This document shows, piece after piece, positions 8,996-17,695 of a stretch of 64,000 bases of DNA (position 1 is the first letter of the stretch; the number at the start of each line of letters is the position of its first letter). Source of the stretch: Lachnoclostridium sp. Marseille-P6806 (lineage in GTDB: Bacteria > Bacillota > Clostridia > Lachnospirales > Lachnospiraceae). Both the position numbers and the translations under genes were made by a program. The stretch covers positions 243,319 through 307,318 of the forward strand of contig NZ_LR130576.1 of NCBI RefSeq assembly GCF_900625025.1. The letters are read 5' to 3'. The notes under the pieces are model-generated. The model did no database searches, was not told the origin of the DNA, and was given only the letters and a program-made list of their open reading frames with translations.

Positions 8996-10153
8996 TTACT
9001 TAAGCAGTCCGCCGGAAATAACCATCCTCTGCACTTCGCTGGTTCCCTCGTAGATCTCGGTGATCTTCGCGTCGCGCATCATGCGCTCGACATCGTACTC
9101 TCTCATGTAGCCGTAGCCGCCGTGGAGCTGCACCGCCTTGGTCGTGACCTCCATCGCGACCTCCGCCGCACAGAGCTTCGCCATCGCCGCTTCCTCAGAG
9201 TAGCGGTCCTGCGTCTCCTTGGCCATTGCCGCACGATAGACAAGAAGCTGCGCCGCTTTTACCTTGGTAGCCATATCGGCGATCTGGAACGCGGTATTCT
9301 GGAACGCACCGATGGATCTGCCGAACTGCTTTCTCTCCTTGATGTAGGCAAGCGTCTTATCCAGCGCGCCCTCGGCAAGTCCGAGCGCCTGCGCCGCAAT
9401 CCCGATACGGCCGCCGTCCAGCGTATGCATGGCAATCGGGAAACCCTTGCCCTCTGCGCCGAGGCGGTTCGCATCCGGAACAACAACGTCGCTGAATACC
9501 AGCTCATAGGTCGCTGAAGCGCGGATGCCCATCTTGTTTTCCTTGGTTCCGAACGTGAAGCCGGGCATTCCCTTTTCAAGAATAAACGCCGTGAATACTT
9601 TCTGCGATCTGCCTCTCTTGTCGAGCTTGAGGCCGGTCTGGGCAAAAATCACATAGATATCCGCTTCCTTACCGTTGGTGATAAAAATTTTGGATCCGTT
9701 GATAACCCAGTCCCCGTTCTCATTTTTCACCGCCTTGGTCTGAACGCCCTGCGCATCCGTCCCGGCGCCGGGCTCTGTGAGGCCGAACGCGCCGAGCTTC
9801 TCGCCCTTTGCCAGCGGAACGAGGTATTTCTGCTTCTGCTCCTCGGTTCCGAACATCAGGATCGGATCGCAGCAGAGGGAGGAATGCGCGGAAATGATGA
9901 CAGACGTCGTTCCGCATTCCTTTGCCATTTCCTCGACGCACATGACATAGGTGAGAGGATCGCAGCCCTGTCCGCCGTACTCTTTCGGAACAGAGATGCC
10001 GAGAAAGCCGTAGCGCGCAAGCTTGTCGACCGTCTCTCTCGGGAATCTCTCGGTCTCATCGATTTCCTGCGCAAGAGGCTTCACTTCTTTCTCGGCAAAA
10101 TCCCTGAAAAGCTGTCTTGCCATCTCATGCTTTTTGTCTAACTGAAAGTCCAT
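8996..10153 (-). CDS. bcd: Butyryl-CoA dehydrogenase
   Basis: It reduces crotonyl-CoA to butyryl-CoA, the committed step of butyrate formation. The 385-residue protein has the acyl-CoA dehydrogenase layout: an N-terminal helical domain, a beta domain with GAFGLTEPGAGTDAQG, and a C-terminal domain ending in RDAKITEIYEGTSEVQRMVI. The catalytic glutamate is in YEGTSE. The start MDFQLDKKH at 10,153 is preceded by AAGGAGATTACC; a start five codons upstream would place the ribosome site inside the gene. Its neighbours etfB and etfA encode the electron partners. Confidence 0.95.
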   Translation of the reverse strand: MDFQLDKKHEMARQLFRDFAEKEVKPLAQEIDETERFPRETVDKLARYGFLGISVPKEYGGQGCDPLTYVMCVEEMAKECGTTSVIISAHSSLCCDPILMFGTEEQKQKYLVPLAKGEKLGAFGLTEPGAGTDAQGVQTKAVKNENGDWVINGSKIFITNGKEADIYVIFAQTGLKLDKRGRSQKVFTAFILEKGMPGFTFGTKENKMGIRASATYELVFSDVVVPDANRLGAEGKGFPIAMHTLDGGRIGIAAQALGLAEGALDKTLAYIKERKQFGRSIGAFQNTAFQIADMATKVKAAQLLVYRAAMAKETQDRYSEEAAMAKLCAAEVAMEVTTKAVQLHGGYGYMREYDVERMMRDAKITEIYEGTSEVQRMVISGGLLK

Positions 10154-10295
10154 GGTAATCTCCTTCATTTTCTTTGTACGGATGCGTCCGGAACCGGATC
10201 GCTCCCGCTGTTACTCAGCTTTATGCAAAGCAAATGCAGCGCCGCAGCGCCGGGGATATAACCGCCGCGCGGCAGCCGCTGCATTTCTGCCGGAA

Positions 10296-11174
10296 TCAGA
10301 GCTGATCGACCGGAGTCTTGGTGCGATCGGCATTATATTTGTAGAAGCCCTCGCCGGTCTTCACGCCCAGCTTCCTGCCGCGAACCATCTTGCGCAGCAG
10401 CGGGCACGCCCGATACTTGGAATCCTTTGTTTCATTATAGAGAACATCCATGATCGCCAGAACAATATCAAGTCCGATGAAATCGCCGAGCTCCAGCGGT
10501 CCCATCGGGTGATTCGCGCCGAGCTTCATCGCCGCATCAATACCGGCGATGTCCGAGACGCCCTCGCTGTACACGAAAATTCCCTCGTTGATCATCGGAA
10601 CGAGAATCCGGTTGACTACAAAGCCGGCCGCCTCATTCACCTGCACCGGTGTCTTGCCGAGCTTCTCGGAAATCGTCCTGACCGCCTCGACGTCCGCCTC
10701 CGGAGTATTCGCTCCCTTGATGACCTCAACCAGCTTCATGACCGGAGCCGGATTGAAGAAGTGCATTCCGATGACCGGCTTCGCAAGTCCTGCTCCGATC
10801 TCGGTGATGGAAAGCGAGGAGGTATTGGACGCAAAAATACAGTTCTCGTTCTTTACGATATTCTCCTGCAGCTCCTTGAAGCAGTTTTTCTTGATATCCA
10901 TGACCTCAAGCGCCGCCTCGACCACAAGATCCGGATCCACCGCAATGGTGTTGAGACCGGTCTCAAGCTTTGCAAGCACGGCATCCGCCTTTGCCTGCTC
11001 CAGCTTTCCTTTTGCGACGAGCTTGTCAAGGCTCTTCTGAATCTTCGCCTTGCCGCCGTCCGCGAACTCCTGCTTGATGTCGCACAGATAAACTTTCTCG
11101 ACCTCGTCGCACTGCGCAAAGGTCTGCGCAATGCCGGCTCCCATTGTTCCTGCACCAATAACCGCTACTTTCAT
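10296..11174 (-). CDS. hbd: 3-hydroxybutyryl-CoA dehydrogenase
   Basis: It reduces acetoacetyl-CoA to (S)-3-hydroxybutyryl-CoA with NAD(P)H. The 292-residue protein starts [20 protein letters not shown], a Rossmann motif, and contains [30 protein letters not shown] with the active-site histidine region, and [23 protein letters not shown] site, supplied by the dispersed leader repeat, precedes the ATG. A gap of about 250 bases with two stable hairpins separates it from crt, so transcript processing or partial termination between them is possible. Confidence 0.95.
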   Translation of the reverse strand: MKVAVIGAGTMGAGIAQTFAQCDEVEKVYLCDIKQEFADGGKAKIQKSLDKLVAKGKLEQAKADAVLAKLETGLNTIAVDPDLVVEAALEVMDIKKNCFKELQENIVKNENCIFASNTSSLSITEIGAGLAKPVIGMHFFNPAPVMKLVEVIKGANTPEADVEAVRTISEKLGKTPVQVNEAAGFVVNRILVPMINEGIFVYSEGVSDIAGIDAAMKLGANHPMGPLELGDFIGLDIVLAIMDVLYNETKDSKYRACPLLRKMVRGRKLGVKTGEGFYKYNADRTKTPVDQL

Positions 11175-11179
11175 TATGA

Positions 11180-11215
11180 ATCCTCCATGCCAAAGCGCTT
11201 TGTGTGAGGCACGCG
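11180..11215 (-). repeat. Dispersed leader repeat, copy 2 (upstream of hbd)
   Basis: The minus strand reads CGTGCCTCACACAAAGCGCTTTGGCATGGAGGA just before the hbd ATG. It shares the GGCATGGAGGA tail and the GCCTC-hairpin body with the copies at 6,358, 16,832 and 27,893. The GGAGGA is the hbd ribosome site. Confidence 0.6.
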
Positions 11216-11263
11216 CCGCAAAAGCCGCGCAGGCGGTTTTGCAGCTGCGATCAAGGGCAATTT

Positions 11264-11321
11264 GAGCTTCAGCCCAAATTGCTGTATGAAAAATCAGCGC
11301 ATCAGCGTGATTTTTCATACG
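11264..11321 (-). other. Two stable hairpins in the crt-hbd gap
   Basis: TGAAAAATCA and TGATTTTTCA (11,286-11,316) form a perfect 10-base stem. CAATTTG and CAAATTG (about 11,264-11,286) form a 7-base stem beside it. Neither is followed by a T run on the minus strand. They look like mRNA-stabilising or processing elements between crt and hbd rather than terminators. Confidence 0.5.
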
Positions 11322-11423
11322 AGTCCTCCATTGATGGTTGGTAATGTATGAACGAACCCTCCGGCTCCATGCGCCGCAGCCGGCTTTCCGGGCGGAGGGA
11401 AACTTCATCCGCAGCAAACCGAT

Positions 11424-12218
11424 TTACCGATTTTTGAACTCCACGTGCTTGACCTTTGCCGGGTCATCCTTTTTTCGAAGGAAATTTGCCATTCCCTCCT
11501 GCTGGTCATAGCTCTCAAAGCAGTCACCGAACAGCTTCTCCTCAATGACGACGCCCTCTTCGATGGAAACCTGCAGTCCGTCGTTGATGGCTTTCTTGCA
11601 GCCGCGAACAGCGATCGGCGCGTTGGACGCAATGACTGCCGCCATTTTCTTCGCCGCCGGGAGGAGTTCCTCCTGCGTATACACAGAGTTTACAAGGCCG
11701 ATGCGATATGCCTCGTCTGCCTTGATGTTGCGCGCCGTATAGACGAGCTGCTTCGCCATACCCGCTCCGACAAGACGCGCCAGTCTCTGCGTTCCGCCAA
11801 AACCGGGGGTGATGCCGAGGCCTGCCTCAGGCTGGCCGAAGACGGCATTGTCTGAGCAGATGCGGATATCGCAGCTCATCGCAAGCTCGTTGCCGCCGCC
11901 GAGAGCAAAGCCGTTGATCGCGGCAATGACCGGGATCGGGAAAGACTCGATTTTAAGGAAAATATCGTTGCCTTTCTTTCCGAACGCCTCTCCCTCCGCC
12001 TTGGTCAGCGTGCTCATCTCTCCGATGTCCGCCCCCGCGACAAAGCTCTTGTCCCCTGCGCCGGTAAGAACAAGGCAACGAACCGCCGCCGTGTCCACTG
12101 CCCCGAGAACCGCGTCAAGATCATCGAGCACCTGACTGTTCAGCGCATTGAGCGCCTGCGGGCGGTTGATGGTAATGACGCCGACAGCGCCCTCTGCTTC
12201 ATACTCTACAAAACCCAT
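11424..12218 (-). CDS. crt: 3-hydroxybutyryl-CoA dehydratase (crotonase)
   Basis: It removes water from 3-hydroxybutyryl-CoA to give crotonyl-CoA. The 264-residue protein has crotonase-fold signatures: VITINRPQALNALNSQVL, the oxyanion-hole segment SFVAGADIGEM, FALGGGNELAMSCDIRI with the first catalytic glutamate, and GQPEAGLGITPGFGGTQRL with the second. AGGAGGAAGAA lies before the ATG. It is the second gene of the butyrate unit, about 140 bases after thl. That gap contains the small perfect hairpin ACCGGA-CAT-TCCGGT (12,308-12,322). Confidence 0.95.
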   Translation of the reverse strand: MGFVEYEAEGAVGVITINRPQALNALNSQVLDDLDAVLGAVDTAAVRCLVLTGAGDKSFVAGADIGEMSTLTKAEGEAFGKKGNDIFLKIESFPIPVIAAINGFALGGGNELAMSCDIRICSDNAVFGQPEAGLGITPGFGGTQRLARLVGAGMAKQLVYTARNIKADEAYRIGLVNSVYTQEELLPAAKKMAAVIASNAPIAVRGCKKAINDGLQVSIEEGVVIEEKLFGDCFESYDQQEGMANFLRKKDDPAKVKHVEFKNR

Positions 12219-12359
12219 TTCTTCCTCCTGAAATCATTTGATCTGCACAGCACACGGCCGGAAAGAGCTCTTGCTCCCTCCGACCGCATGGAGATATCTG
12301 ACGTCAACCGGACATTCCGGTTCGCGGAGCTCTGCCGCGCACGGTGCTGTTCTCTCCGA

Positions 12360-13544
12360 TTATCCCTCGTACTTCTCCACAATGGTGGCGCAGCCCATGC
12401 CGCCGCCGATGCAGAGCGTCGCAAGACCTCTCTTCGCATCGCTCTTTGCCATCTCGTGAAGCAGCGTAACAAGAATGCGGCAGCCAGAAGCGCCGACCGG
12501 ATGGCCGAGCGCAATCGCTCCGCCGTTCGGATTCAGCCGGCTCAGGTCAAAATTCAGCTCTTTTCCGACCGCGACCGACTGCGCCGCAAACGCTTCATTT
12601 GCCTCATAAAGATCCATGTCGTCAATGGTGAAGCCGGTCTTTGCGAAGACCTTTTTCGTCGCCGCGACCGGGCCGACACCCATGATCGACGGATCCACAC
12701 CGCCGAGCGCACCGGCGATCCAGACCGCCATCGGCTTTACGCCCAGCTCCTTTGCCTTTTCCTCGCTCATGACCACGACCGCCGCCGCACCGTCATTGAT
12801 GCCGGAAGCGTTCCCTGCGGTCGTCACGCCGTCCGCATTGATCGGGCGGAGCTTCGCAAGGGCCTCGACGGTCGTTCCCGGGCGGGGGCCCTCGTCGGTA
12901 TCCACGATGATCTCGGTCTTCTTCTGCTTCACGGTGACAGGCACAATCTCATCCTTGAACGCGCCTTTTTCAATCGCCTGCGAAGCCTTGTTCTGAGAAT
13001 CCGCGGCAAACGCGTCCAGCTCCTCGCGGCTGAGTCCCCACTGCGCCGCCACGTTGTCGGCAGTTTTGATCATATGGTAGTTATTGAACGCATCCCAGAG
13101 CGCATCGTTTACCATCGTATCCACGAATGCGCCATTGTTCATGCGATAGCCGAAACGCGCCTGCATCGCGGCGTAGGGAGCCAGCGACATGTTTTCCATA
13201 CCGCCCGCTACGACGATATCCGCATCGCCTGCAAGAATCATGTCCGCCGCCATATTGACGCAGTTCAGACCGGAGCCGCAGACCACGTTGACCGTCACCG
13301 CAGGAACCTCATAGGGAAGCCCCGCCGCAACAGAAGCCTGTCTCGCCACGTTCTGTCCCTGTCCGGCCTGAATGACACAGCCCATAAGAACCTCATCCAC
13401 GGCCTCCGGCGCGACCCCGGCACGCTTCAGCGCCTCCCGGATGACCACTGCGCCCAGATCCTTGGCCGGAACGGTACTCAGCGCGCCGCCCATTTTGCCG
13501 ATTGCCGTGCGGCATGCCCCCACAATTATCACTCTCTTTGCCAT
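12360..13544 (-). CDS. thl: Acetyl-CoA C-acetyltransferase (thiolase)
   Basis: It condenses two acetyl-CoA into acetoacetyl-CoA, the entry step of butyrate synthesis. The 394-residue protein has the nucleophile Cys89 in [12 protein letters not shown], the GHPVGASG histidine motif and CIGGGMG with the second cysteine near the C-terminus. The start at 13,544 has GGAGGGAAGC upstream; a longer frame upstream is not thiolase-like. It is the first gene after a strong promoter, followed by crt, hbd, bcd, etfB and etfA. A decayed paralogue lies at 4,560-5,219. Confidence 0.96.
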   Translation of the reverse strand: MAKRVIIVGACRTAIGKMGGALSTVPAKDLGAVVIREALKRAGVAPEAVDEVLMGCVIQAGQGQNVARQASVAAGLPYEVPAVTVNVVCGSGLNCVNMAADMILAGDADIVVAGGMENMSLAPYAAMQARFGYRMNNGAFVDTMVNDALWDAFNNYHMIKTADNVAAQWGLSREELDAFAADSQNKASQAIEKGAFKDEIVPVTVKQKKTEIIVDTDEGPRPGTTVEALAKLRPINADGVTTAGNASGINDGAAAVVVMSEEKAKELGVKPMAVWIAGALGGVDPSIMGVGPVAATKKVFAKTGFTIDDMDLYEANEAFAAQSVAVGKELNFDLSRLNPNGGAIALGHPVGASGCRILVTLLHEMAKSDAKRGLATLCIGGGMGCATIVEKYEG

Positions 13545-13666
13545 GCTTCCCTCCATTTTTTCTTGTCTTTTTGCCCCAATAACCCGGTAAATCCCGTTTT
13601 CAGAAAGCATCGTCCCCGCCGAAGCTGACCATCGTCTCTGAGTCCGCCGATTCCTGTGTTATTAGA

Positions 13667-13684
13667 TTGTTAATTTTTTATCAC
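13667..13684. promoter_or_regulatory. Candidate Rex operator at the butyrate promoter
   Basis: TTGTTAA-TTTT-TTATCAC matches the clostridial Rex consensus TTGTTAA-N4-TTAACAA in the whole left arm and five of seven bases of the right arm. It covers about +3 to +20 of the predicted thl transcript. Rex senses the NADH/NAD ratio and is known to repress butyrate genes in clostridia. No rex gene is in the window. Confidence 0.5.
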
Positions 13685-13693
13685 TCGCCAAAA

Positions 13694-13722
13694 ATTATAC
13701 CATACACAGGTCTTTCTTTCAA
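13694..13722 (-). promoter_or_regulatory. Strong promoter of the butyrate gene cluster
   Basis: On the minus strand TTGAAA (13,722-13,717), a 17-base spacer and TATAAT (13,699-13,694) with an upstream TG (TGGTATAAT) form a near-ideal sigma-A promoter. The leader before thl is about 140 bases long. Confidence 0.8.
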
Positions 13723-13733
13723 GAAGACGATCG

Positions 13734-14264
13734 TCACATTTCCGGTTCAATCAGGCCGTAGGTCGCCCCTTTGCGCTTGTATACCACATTAATCTGATCG
13801 GTTTCCGCATTGCGGAATACATAAAAGCTGTGACCGAGCAGCTCCATCTGCACGCAGGCGTCCTCCGGGAACATCGGCTTCATGTCGAACTGCTTGCGGC
13901 GGGATATCCGGATCGTCTCTTCCTCCGCATAGTCGTTGTCGACAAATTCTCTGCGGAAATCCGACGCCGCGTCCTGATGCTTCCGAATGATCTTGCCCTT
14001 GTATTTCTTGAGCTGACGCTCGATGATCTCCTCCACCAAGTCAATGGAGACGTACATATCGCTGCTCACCTGCTCGCAGCGGACAATTCCGCCTTTCACG
14101 GGAATCGTGACCTCGATCCTGTGCCGGTCCTTATCGACATTCAACGTGACATGCGCGACCGTATCCTCGGCAAAATAGCGATCGAGCTTGCCGAGCTTGT
14201 CGCGGATCGCCTGATCCAGACCCGGTGTGACATCCACATTCTTACCGACGATAACGAGCTTCAT
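13734..14264 (-). CDS. hpf: Ribosome hibernation promoting factor, long form
   Basis: It binds idle ribosomes in stationary phase and pairs them into 100S dimers. The 176-residue protein has the N-terminal ribosome-binding domain (MKLVIVGKNVDVTPGLDQ, HVTLNVDKDRHRIEVTIP) and the C-terminal dimerisation domain (FDMKPMFPEDACVQMELLGH, FYVFRNAETDQINVVYKRK). This two-domain length is the long Firmicutes form. AGAGG precedes the ATG at 14,264. It ends just upstream of the butyrate promoter region. Confidence 0.94.
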   Translation of the reverse strand: MKLVIVGKNVDVTPGLDQAIRDKLGKLDRYFAEDTVAHVTLNVDKDRHRIEVTIPVKGGIVRCEQVSSDMYVSIDLVEEIIERQLKKYKGKIIRKHQDAASDFRREFVDNDYAEEETIRISRRKQFDMKPMFPEDACVQMELLGHSFYVFRNAETDQINVVYKRKGATYGLIEPEM

Positions 14265-14309
14265 AAATGACCTCTTTCCGCAGCCCTGAGATATACGCCC
14301 CGGCCGCAC

Positions 14310-14507
14310 GTTTTTGTTGAGGTAATTATATCACGAAAGCAAAGCCCTGCGGATTTTGTCCTGCGAAAAGCCGACGTATGCCTGCATGCAGGAGGTTTAG
14401 CACAGGGCAGAAGACCGTGGCGCAGCCACGGAGCGAGGAAACGCGCAGCGTTTGCGAGCGCCGCGGGGCGGGCGATGCGGGCCTGCGCGCGGGAGGCTCA
14501 GCGCCAC
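14310..14507. other. GC-rich intergenic stretch with hairpins
   Basis: No gene is supported here. It holds CCGTGG-CGCAG-CCACGG (about 14,424-14,440), CCTGCATGCAGG and further GC-rich palindromic runs. A reading frame through it has no recognisable similarity and extreme Arg/Pro content. It lies between hpf and a decayed ribokinase gene, so it may include collapsed gene remains. Confidence 0.4.
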
Positions 14508-15165
14508 CCCATCTCATGATATAAATATTCTTTCAGCCGAAACAGAGTATAGAGCGGAATAGACCATACATGTGTATCTCCATCCATATTATCTCCTACA
14601 TTTTTTAACGACGTCTTTATTGCTATTCTGATAAATTCTCTCTTTCCCCGCCAGATAATACGCCCCGGCCGCTCCCAGGGTAAGAATAACCTGCACCTGC
14701 GGGAACGCCCGGCAAAGCGCTGCCGAAAGTCCCTCCGCATCCTCCGCGGGAAGACCTGTAAGCTGCGAGGCCTCCACCTCATTGACAAAAAGATAACTGA
14801 TTTTCTGCAAGGGCAGCGCTTTTGCCGCAGCATTCATTGGAGAGGGGTTAAGCACAATGATCATTCCCTTTTCTCCAGCTCTGTTGATCGCATGTGCTGT
14901 GCCGCTGATTTCATTCTGCAGAAGCAACACATCTCCCGCCGAAAAATCTGCAAGAACCTCATCAATCTGCCGCTCCGTAACGCTTTGATTTGCTCCGCCG
15001 AATAAGATAATGCTGTTGTCGCCGTCGCCCGCACTCTGAATAACCGTATGCCCTGTCGGAACATTCTCAAGGCAGCGGATGCGGGAGACATCCACCCCTC
15101 TGTACAATATGTCCGACCTTGTAAACATAGTCCATATTCATGGAACCAAAATTCAGAACTTTCAT
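14508..15165 (-). pseudogene. Degraded ribokinase (PfkB family)
   Basis: The start is intact: MKVLNFGSMNMDYVYKVGHIV from the ATG at 15,163-15,165. About 40 codons are then missing and the frame changes. The middle of a ribokinase follows (RGVDVSRIRCLENVPTGHTVIQ, then ILFGGANQSVTE, VLNPSPMNAAAKALPL, FVNEVEASQLTGL, VILTLGAAGAYYLAGKERIY). The frame breaks again near 14,590, leaving only GDTHVWSIPLYTLFRLKEY where the GAGDTF catalytic region should be. The ATG overlaps the stop of the nucleoside hydrolase remnant (ATGA), so the two were one operon. It is not expected to be active. Confidence 0.8.
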
Positions 15166-15786
15166 GATCCCAATCTTTTTATCGTACCTGAAACAACCGC
15201 TGCTCCCGACATTTCTTTCGCAGCGCCCTCCGAAAGACGCTGAAACACATATTCCTTATACACGTCGGCTTTCAGACTGCTGCACACAAACGCATTGGGC
15301 TGTCTGCCTAGACACCCGTCGACATCCACATAAAAGCCCCCATAGCCGGGCCCGGGCGAGATATCCACCTCACAAAAATACCTGCTGCAGTTTCCAATGC
15401 ACTCCGGACACAGAGCCGCTGCCACAGCCGCCGGATCTGCCATATCAAGACAATCCTCCCCGAACCGCTCCCTGTTCAGCGCAAGAAGCTGCGCATTGCA
15501 GTCCATGGCAAACGCGCCGAGCCGTCCGCTGCTCCGTATTCTTTCAATATCTGCCGCCGTGAGCATACTCTCGCCGAGACAGGCGTCCCAGCCGACAAAC
15601 ATAAGTTCCGAAAAGCCGAACTCCACGATAATCTTTGCCGCTTCCGCATCTTGCCAGATATTAAATTCTGCAACCGGCGTTACATTCCCCCGGCCCAGAC
15701 CGCCGGTTCCCATGGCAACGACTCTGCGGACTCTCCGCATAGTCTCCGGTTCCAGCCTGATAGCCAGCGCCAGAAAAATGCACTCC
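15162..15786 (-). pseudogene. Nucleoside hydrolase fragment (C-terminal part)
   Basis: The readable part begins IFLALAIRLEPETMRRVRRVVAMG and continues GNVTPVAEFNIWQDAEAAKII, typical of the middle of inosine-uridine preferring nucleoside hydrolases. The N-terminal 120 or so residues, including the calcium-binding DTD motif, are gone. The catalytic-histidine region reads CLDMADPAAVAAAL, so the histidine expected two residues before the Asp-Pro is absent. The 5' edge is fused directly to the transporter remnant. With the neighbouring ribokinase it would have released and phosphorylated ribose from nucleosides. Confidence 0.78.
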
Positions 15787-16126
15787 TGTGATTTCAAAAA
15801 GACGCCCCGTCACAATCGGGGTCAAAATATCGGCCCCTCCCCCCGCCGTCGCGATCAGAGCCCCCGCTACACTGATTCTCCGCCATCCGACTCTCGTTGC
15901 AATCGTCACAATAACACTGTACAGCACGCCCAAGGCGAAGCCGGCGATAAAAAAAGAAAAAAACTCCATTTTATCGAACGGGACAAGTATACGCCGGCAA
16001 GCGCGGCAAGGGCAATTACCTGATTGCCGATCAAAACGCTGACAGGCCGGATTCTGCGAAGAATAAAAATAAACACAACCGCACCCGCGGCACTTCCCAG
16101 ATGATAGGTCGTGGGCTTCGGCTTGT
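15787..16126 (-). pseudogene. MFS-type transporter fragment
   Basis: Translation gives hydrophobic segments typical of the second half of a major-facilitator protein: GSAAGAVVFIFILRRIRPVS, VLIGNQVIALAALAGVYLS, FFIAGFALGVLYSVIVTIAT and GADILTPIVTGRLFEITG. The frame shifts in a run of seven T residues near 15,962. The N-terminal half is missing, replaced by an unrelated repeat at 16,127. It precedes the nucleoside hydrolase remnant, so a nucleoside importer is the likely origin. Confidence 0.6.
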
Positions 16127-16345
16127 TTACAGCCTTGCCCTCATACGTAACCTTATATGTGATTTCTGTTCGTCAGACCGGAAGTTTGCCCGTGAGTTAG
16201 TAGGTTCCTCACCTCCGGCTTCCTTCGGATTCGAGGTCGCCCCCGACACCCTTGCCTTCGGCTATATCCTTCCCGCTGCCGGGCGGATTCGGGACTTTCA
16301 CCCGTTGGAAACGTGCGCCGCCAGGCGCACTAATAAAGCAGCGAG
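16127..16345. repeat. Dispersed intergenic repeat of the widespread ICDFCSSDR phantom-protein type
   Basis: The plus strand encodes, without a credible start, ICDFCSSDRKFARELVG and IRDFHPLETCAARRTNK. These are phrases I recognise from many short hypothetical proteins annotated across Clostridia and Bacteroidetes, which points to a repeated non-coding element rather than a gene. It ends in a very stable hairpin, GTGCGCC-GCCA-GGCGCAC (16,313-16,330). It sits at the broken end of the decayed nucleoside operon. The boundaries are approximate, and its mobility class is not known to me. Confidence 0.5.
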
Positions 16346-16395
16346 ACACCACCCGAAACTGTCTTGCTGCTTTCCGTTGCTGCGGCAGATGACAG

Positions 16396-16824
16396 TTATT
16401 CCATTTTTTTCAGCTTTTGATTCACCTTCCCCGCCAGCTTTTTCATATGCAGGTAGAAAATGAACCAGATTCCAAAGGCGACGGCAAGTTCGCCAAGAAT
16501 CGTGATGACAACGACAAAAGGACCTTCTTCTGAGGGGATCCACCCCACCGCAAAGGCCACGATTGTCATAACAATGCTTCCGACCCCCATGTGAATCAGC
16601 GTCTGAACAGCAAGGGACATGTCTTCCTTTTCGTAGACGATCGTAGGAAGCCCGAAGCCAAGACCGATCCCGACCGCCCCCAGAGCCATCTTTGTAAATG
16701 AATAATTCTCTAGTGTGAATGTTCCTTTATAGATCTGGTCAAAAATAATGCCTATGATACAGAAAATTAATAATGCAATACCCAAAGATCTCGATGTATT
16801 TTTCAAAACAATTTTTTTTCTCAT
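16396..16824 (-). CDS. DUF3021 membrane protein
   Basis: The 142-residue protein has four predicted membrane spans: SLGIALLIFCIIGIIFDQIY, the segment around MALGAVGIGLGFGLPTIVY, MGVGSIVMTIVAFAVGWI, and VVVITILGELAVAFGIWFIF. This is the DUF3021 pattern. DUF3021 genes are usually paired with a LytTR regulator, as here. Some such membrane proteins inhibit the partner regulator; that role is inferred. The start at 16,824 follows GGAGGATTTTGT, provided by a dispersed leader repeat. Confidence 0.85.
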   Translation of the reverse strand: MRKKIVLKNTSRSLGIALLIFCIIGIIFDQIYKGTFTLENYSFTKMALGAVGIGLGFGLPTIVYEKEDMSLAVQTLIHMGVGSIVMTIVAFAVGWIPSEEGPFVVVITILGELAVAFGIWFIFYLHMKKLAGKVNQKLKKME

Positions 16825-16828
16825 ACAA

Positions 16829-16880
16829 AATCCTCCATGCCGAAGCACTTTCGTGCGAGGCGCACGGCACAAGCACTCTG
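16829..16880 (-). repeat. Dispersed leader repeat, copy 3 (upstream of the DUF3021 gene)
   Basis: The minus strand reads GCCTCGCACGAAAGTGCTTC followed by GGCATGGAGGA. This is the clearest copy: GCAC and GTGC close a GAAA (GNRA-type) tetraloop, GCC and GGC can close the outer stem, and the last bases are the ribosome site of the downstream gene. The matching copies are at 6,358, 11,180 and 27,893. Confidence 0.65.
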
Positions 16881-16931
16881 CGCCGGCGCGCAGTGCGCCG
16901 AGCCGCTTTGCGTCTTGTGTCGTATCATCCA

Positions 16932-17366
16932 TCAGAGTCCTAAATACTCCTTAAACAAGGGCAGATATTTTCTTGAAACGTAATCTCTCAGTCCGTTTTT
17001 CAGTTTCAAAGCAAGACTGCCTCCGAACCCGGCCTCCACGCTTTCGATATAAGAAAGACGGATAATGCTCTGCTTCGATATCTGCATAAATCCGCTTCCA
17101 AGCTGCTGCCGAAGCTCATACAGCCGCTTTCCGGAACAGTAGCTTTCCTTTTCCGTATAGATCACGATTTTCCCGTTTTCTGCACGAACCATGTAAATCT
17201 CATCCGGCTTTATGACCGCCATTTTGTCCTCCTGCTGACCGATAACAGGCGAGTCGGCGGCCTTCAGCAGTTCCAGTGCCTGCCGTATCTCATCCGTCAC
17301 CTTGTCTGCATAGATAACAGCGTATGGCGGCACATATTCTTTTGATAGTTCCATGCTGACTTTCAC
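16932..17366 (-). CDS. LytTR-family DNA-binding regulator
   Basis: The 144-residue protein has no receiver domain. An N-terminal segment of about 45 residues is followed by a LytTR domain: IKPDEIYMVRAENGKIVIYTE, LRQQLGSGFMQISKQSIIRL, and YIESVEAGFGGSLALKLKNG with the conserved C-terminal VSRKYLPLFKEYLGL. The chosen start is GTG at 17,366, ten bases after GGAGG; the in-frame ATG four codons later has no site at the right distance. The gene is followed by the DUF3021 gene, a common operon in Firmicutes in which membrane state or stress feeds into the regulator. Confidence 0.9.
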   Translation of the reverse strand: MKVSMELSKEYVPPYAVIYADKVTDEIRQALELLKAADSPVIGQQEDKMAVIKPDEIYMVRAENGKIVIYTEKESYCSGKRLYELRQQLGSGFMQISKQSIIRLSYIESVEAGFGGSLALKLKNGLRDYVSRKYLPLFKEYLGL

Positions 17367-17546
17367 TATCCCGTCACCTCCTTTCTGCTCCTCTTTCCAA
17401 CGCCAGCTTACAATAACTTTTTCTGTCTGTCATACGATTCCGGGTAAGCGGCAAAAATCCAAGGGTAAGACACATAAATCCCAGTGTGACAATGACCGTC
17501 TCGACGTTCACGTGAAAAATGCAGACACTTTATTTATATATATCCT

Positions 17547-17587
17547 AAAAAGAAAAGCGGCTTCTCAGCAATACGCTGAAAAGCCGC
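17547..17587 (-). terminator. Intrinsic terminator after the NlpC/P60 gene
   Basis: On the minus strand GCGGCTTTTCAGC, a short loop and GCTGAGAAGCCGC form a stem that is followed by TTTTCTTTTT (17,556-17,547). It ends transcripts of the gene at 17,696-19,261. Confidence 0.75.
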
Positions 17588-17601
17588 CTGCTCCGCAGTC
17601 C

Positions 17602-17646
17602 GAAATCCGGATCATTTTCCAAGAGAGGAGAAATGATCCGGATTTC
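17602..17646. repeat. Perfect 16-base inverted repeat
   Basis: GAAATCCGGATCATTT (17,602-17,617) pairs fully with AAATGATCCGGATTTC (17,631-17,646) around a 13-base loop. There is no T run on either side. It lies between the NlpC/P60 gene and its terminator. Together with the terminator it fills most of the 17,367-17,695 gap, which has no gene. Confidence 0.6.
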
Positions 17647-17695
17647 TGTGTCCGCGTTTCTTTTTGCATTTTTCTTTCTGTCTTTTTTGTATCCG

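Noticed and set aside
14326..14517. Open frame of 63 codons on the minus strand
   Set aside because: It is Arg/Pro-rich, has no ribosome site and overlaps GC-rich palindromes; nothing suggests a real protein.
16127..16463. Plus-strand frame with ICDFCSSDRKFA
   Set aside because: The phrase belongs to a known type of spurious protein from a dispersed repeat, and the frame runs antisense into the DUF3021 gene.
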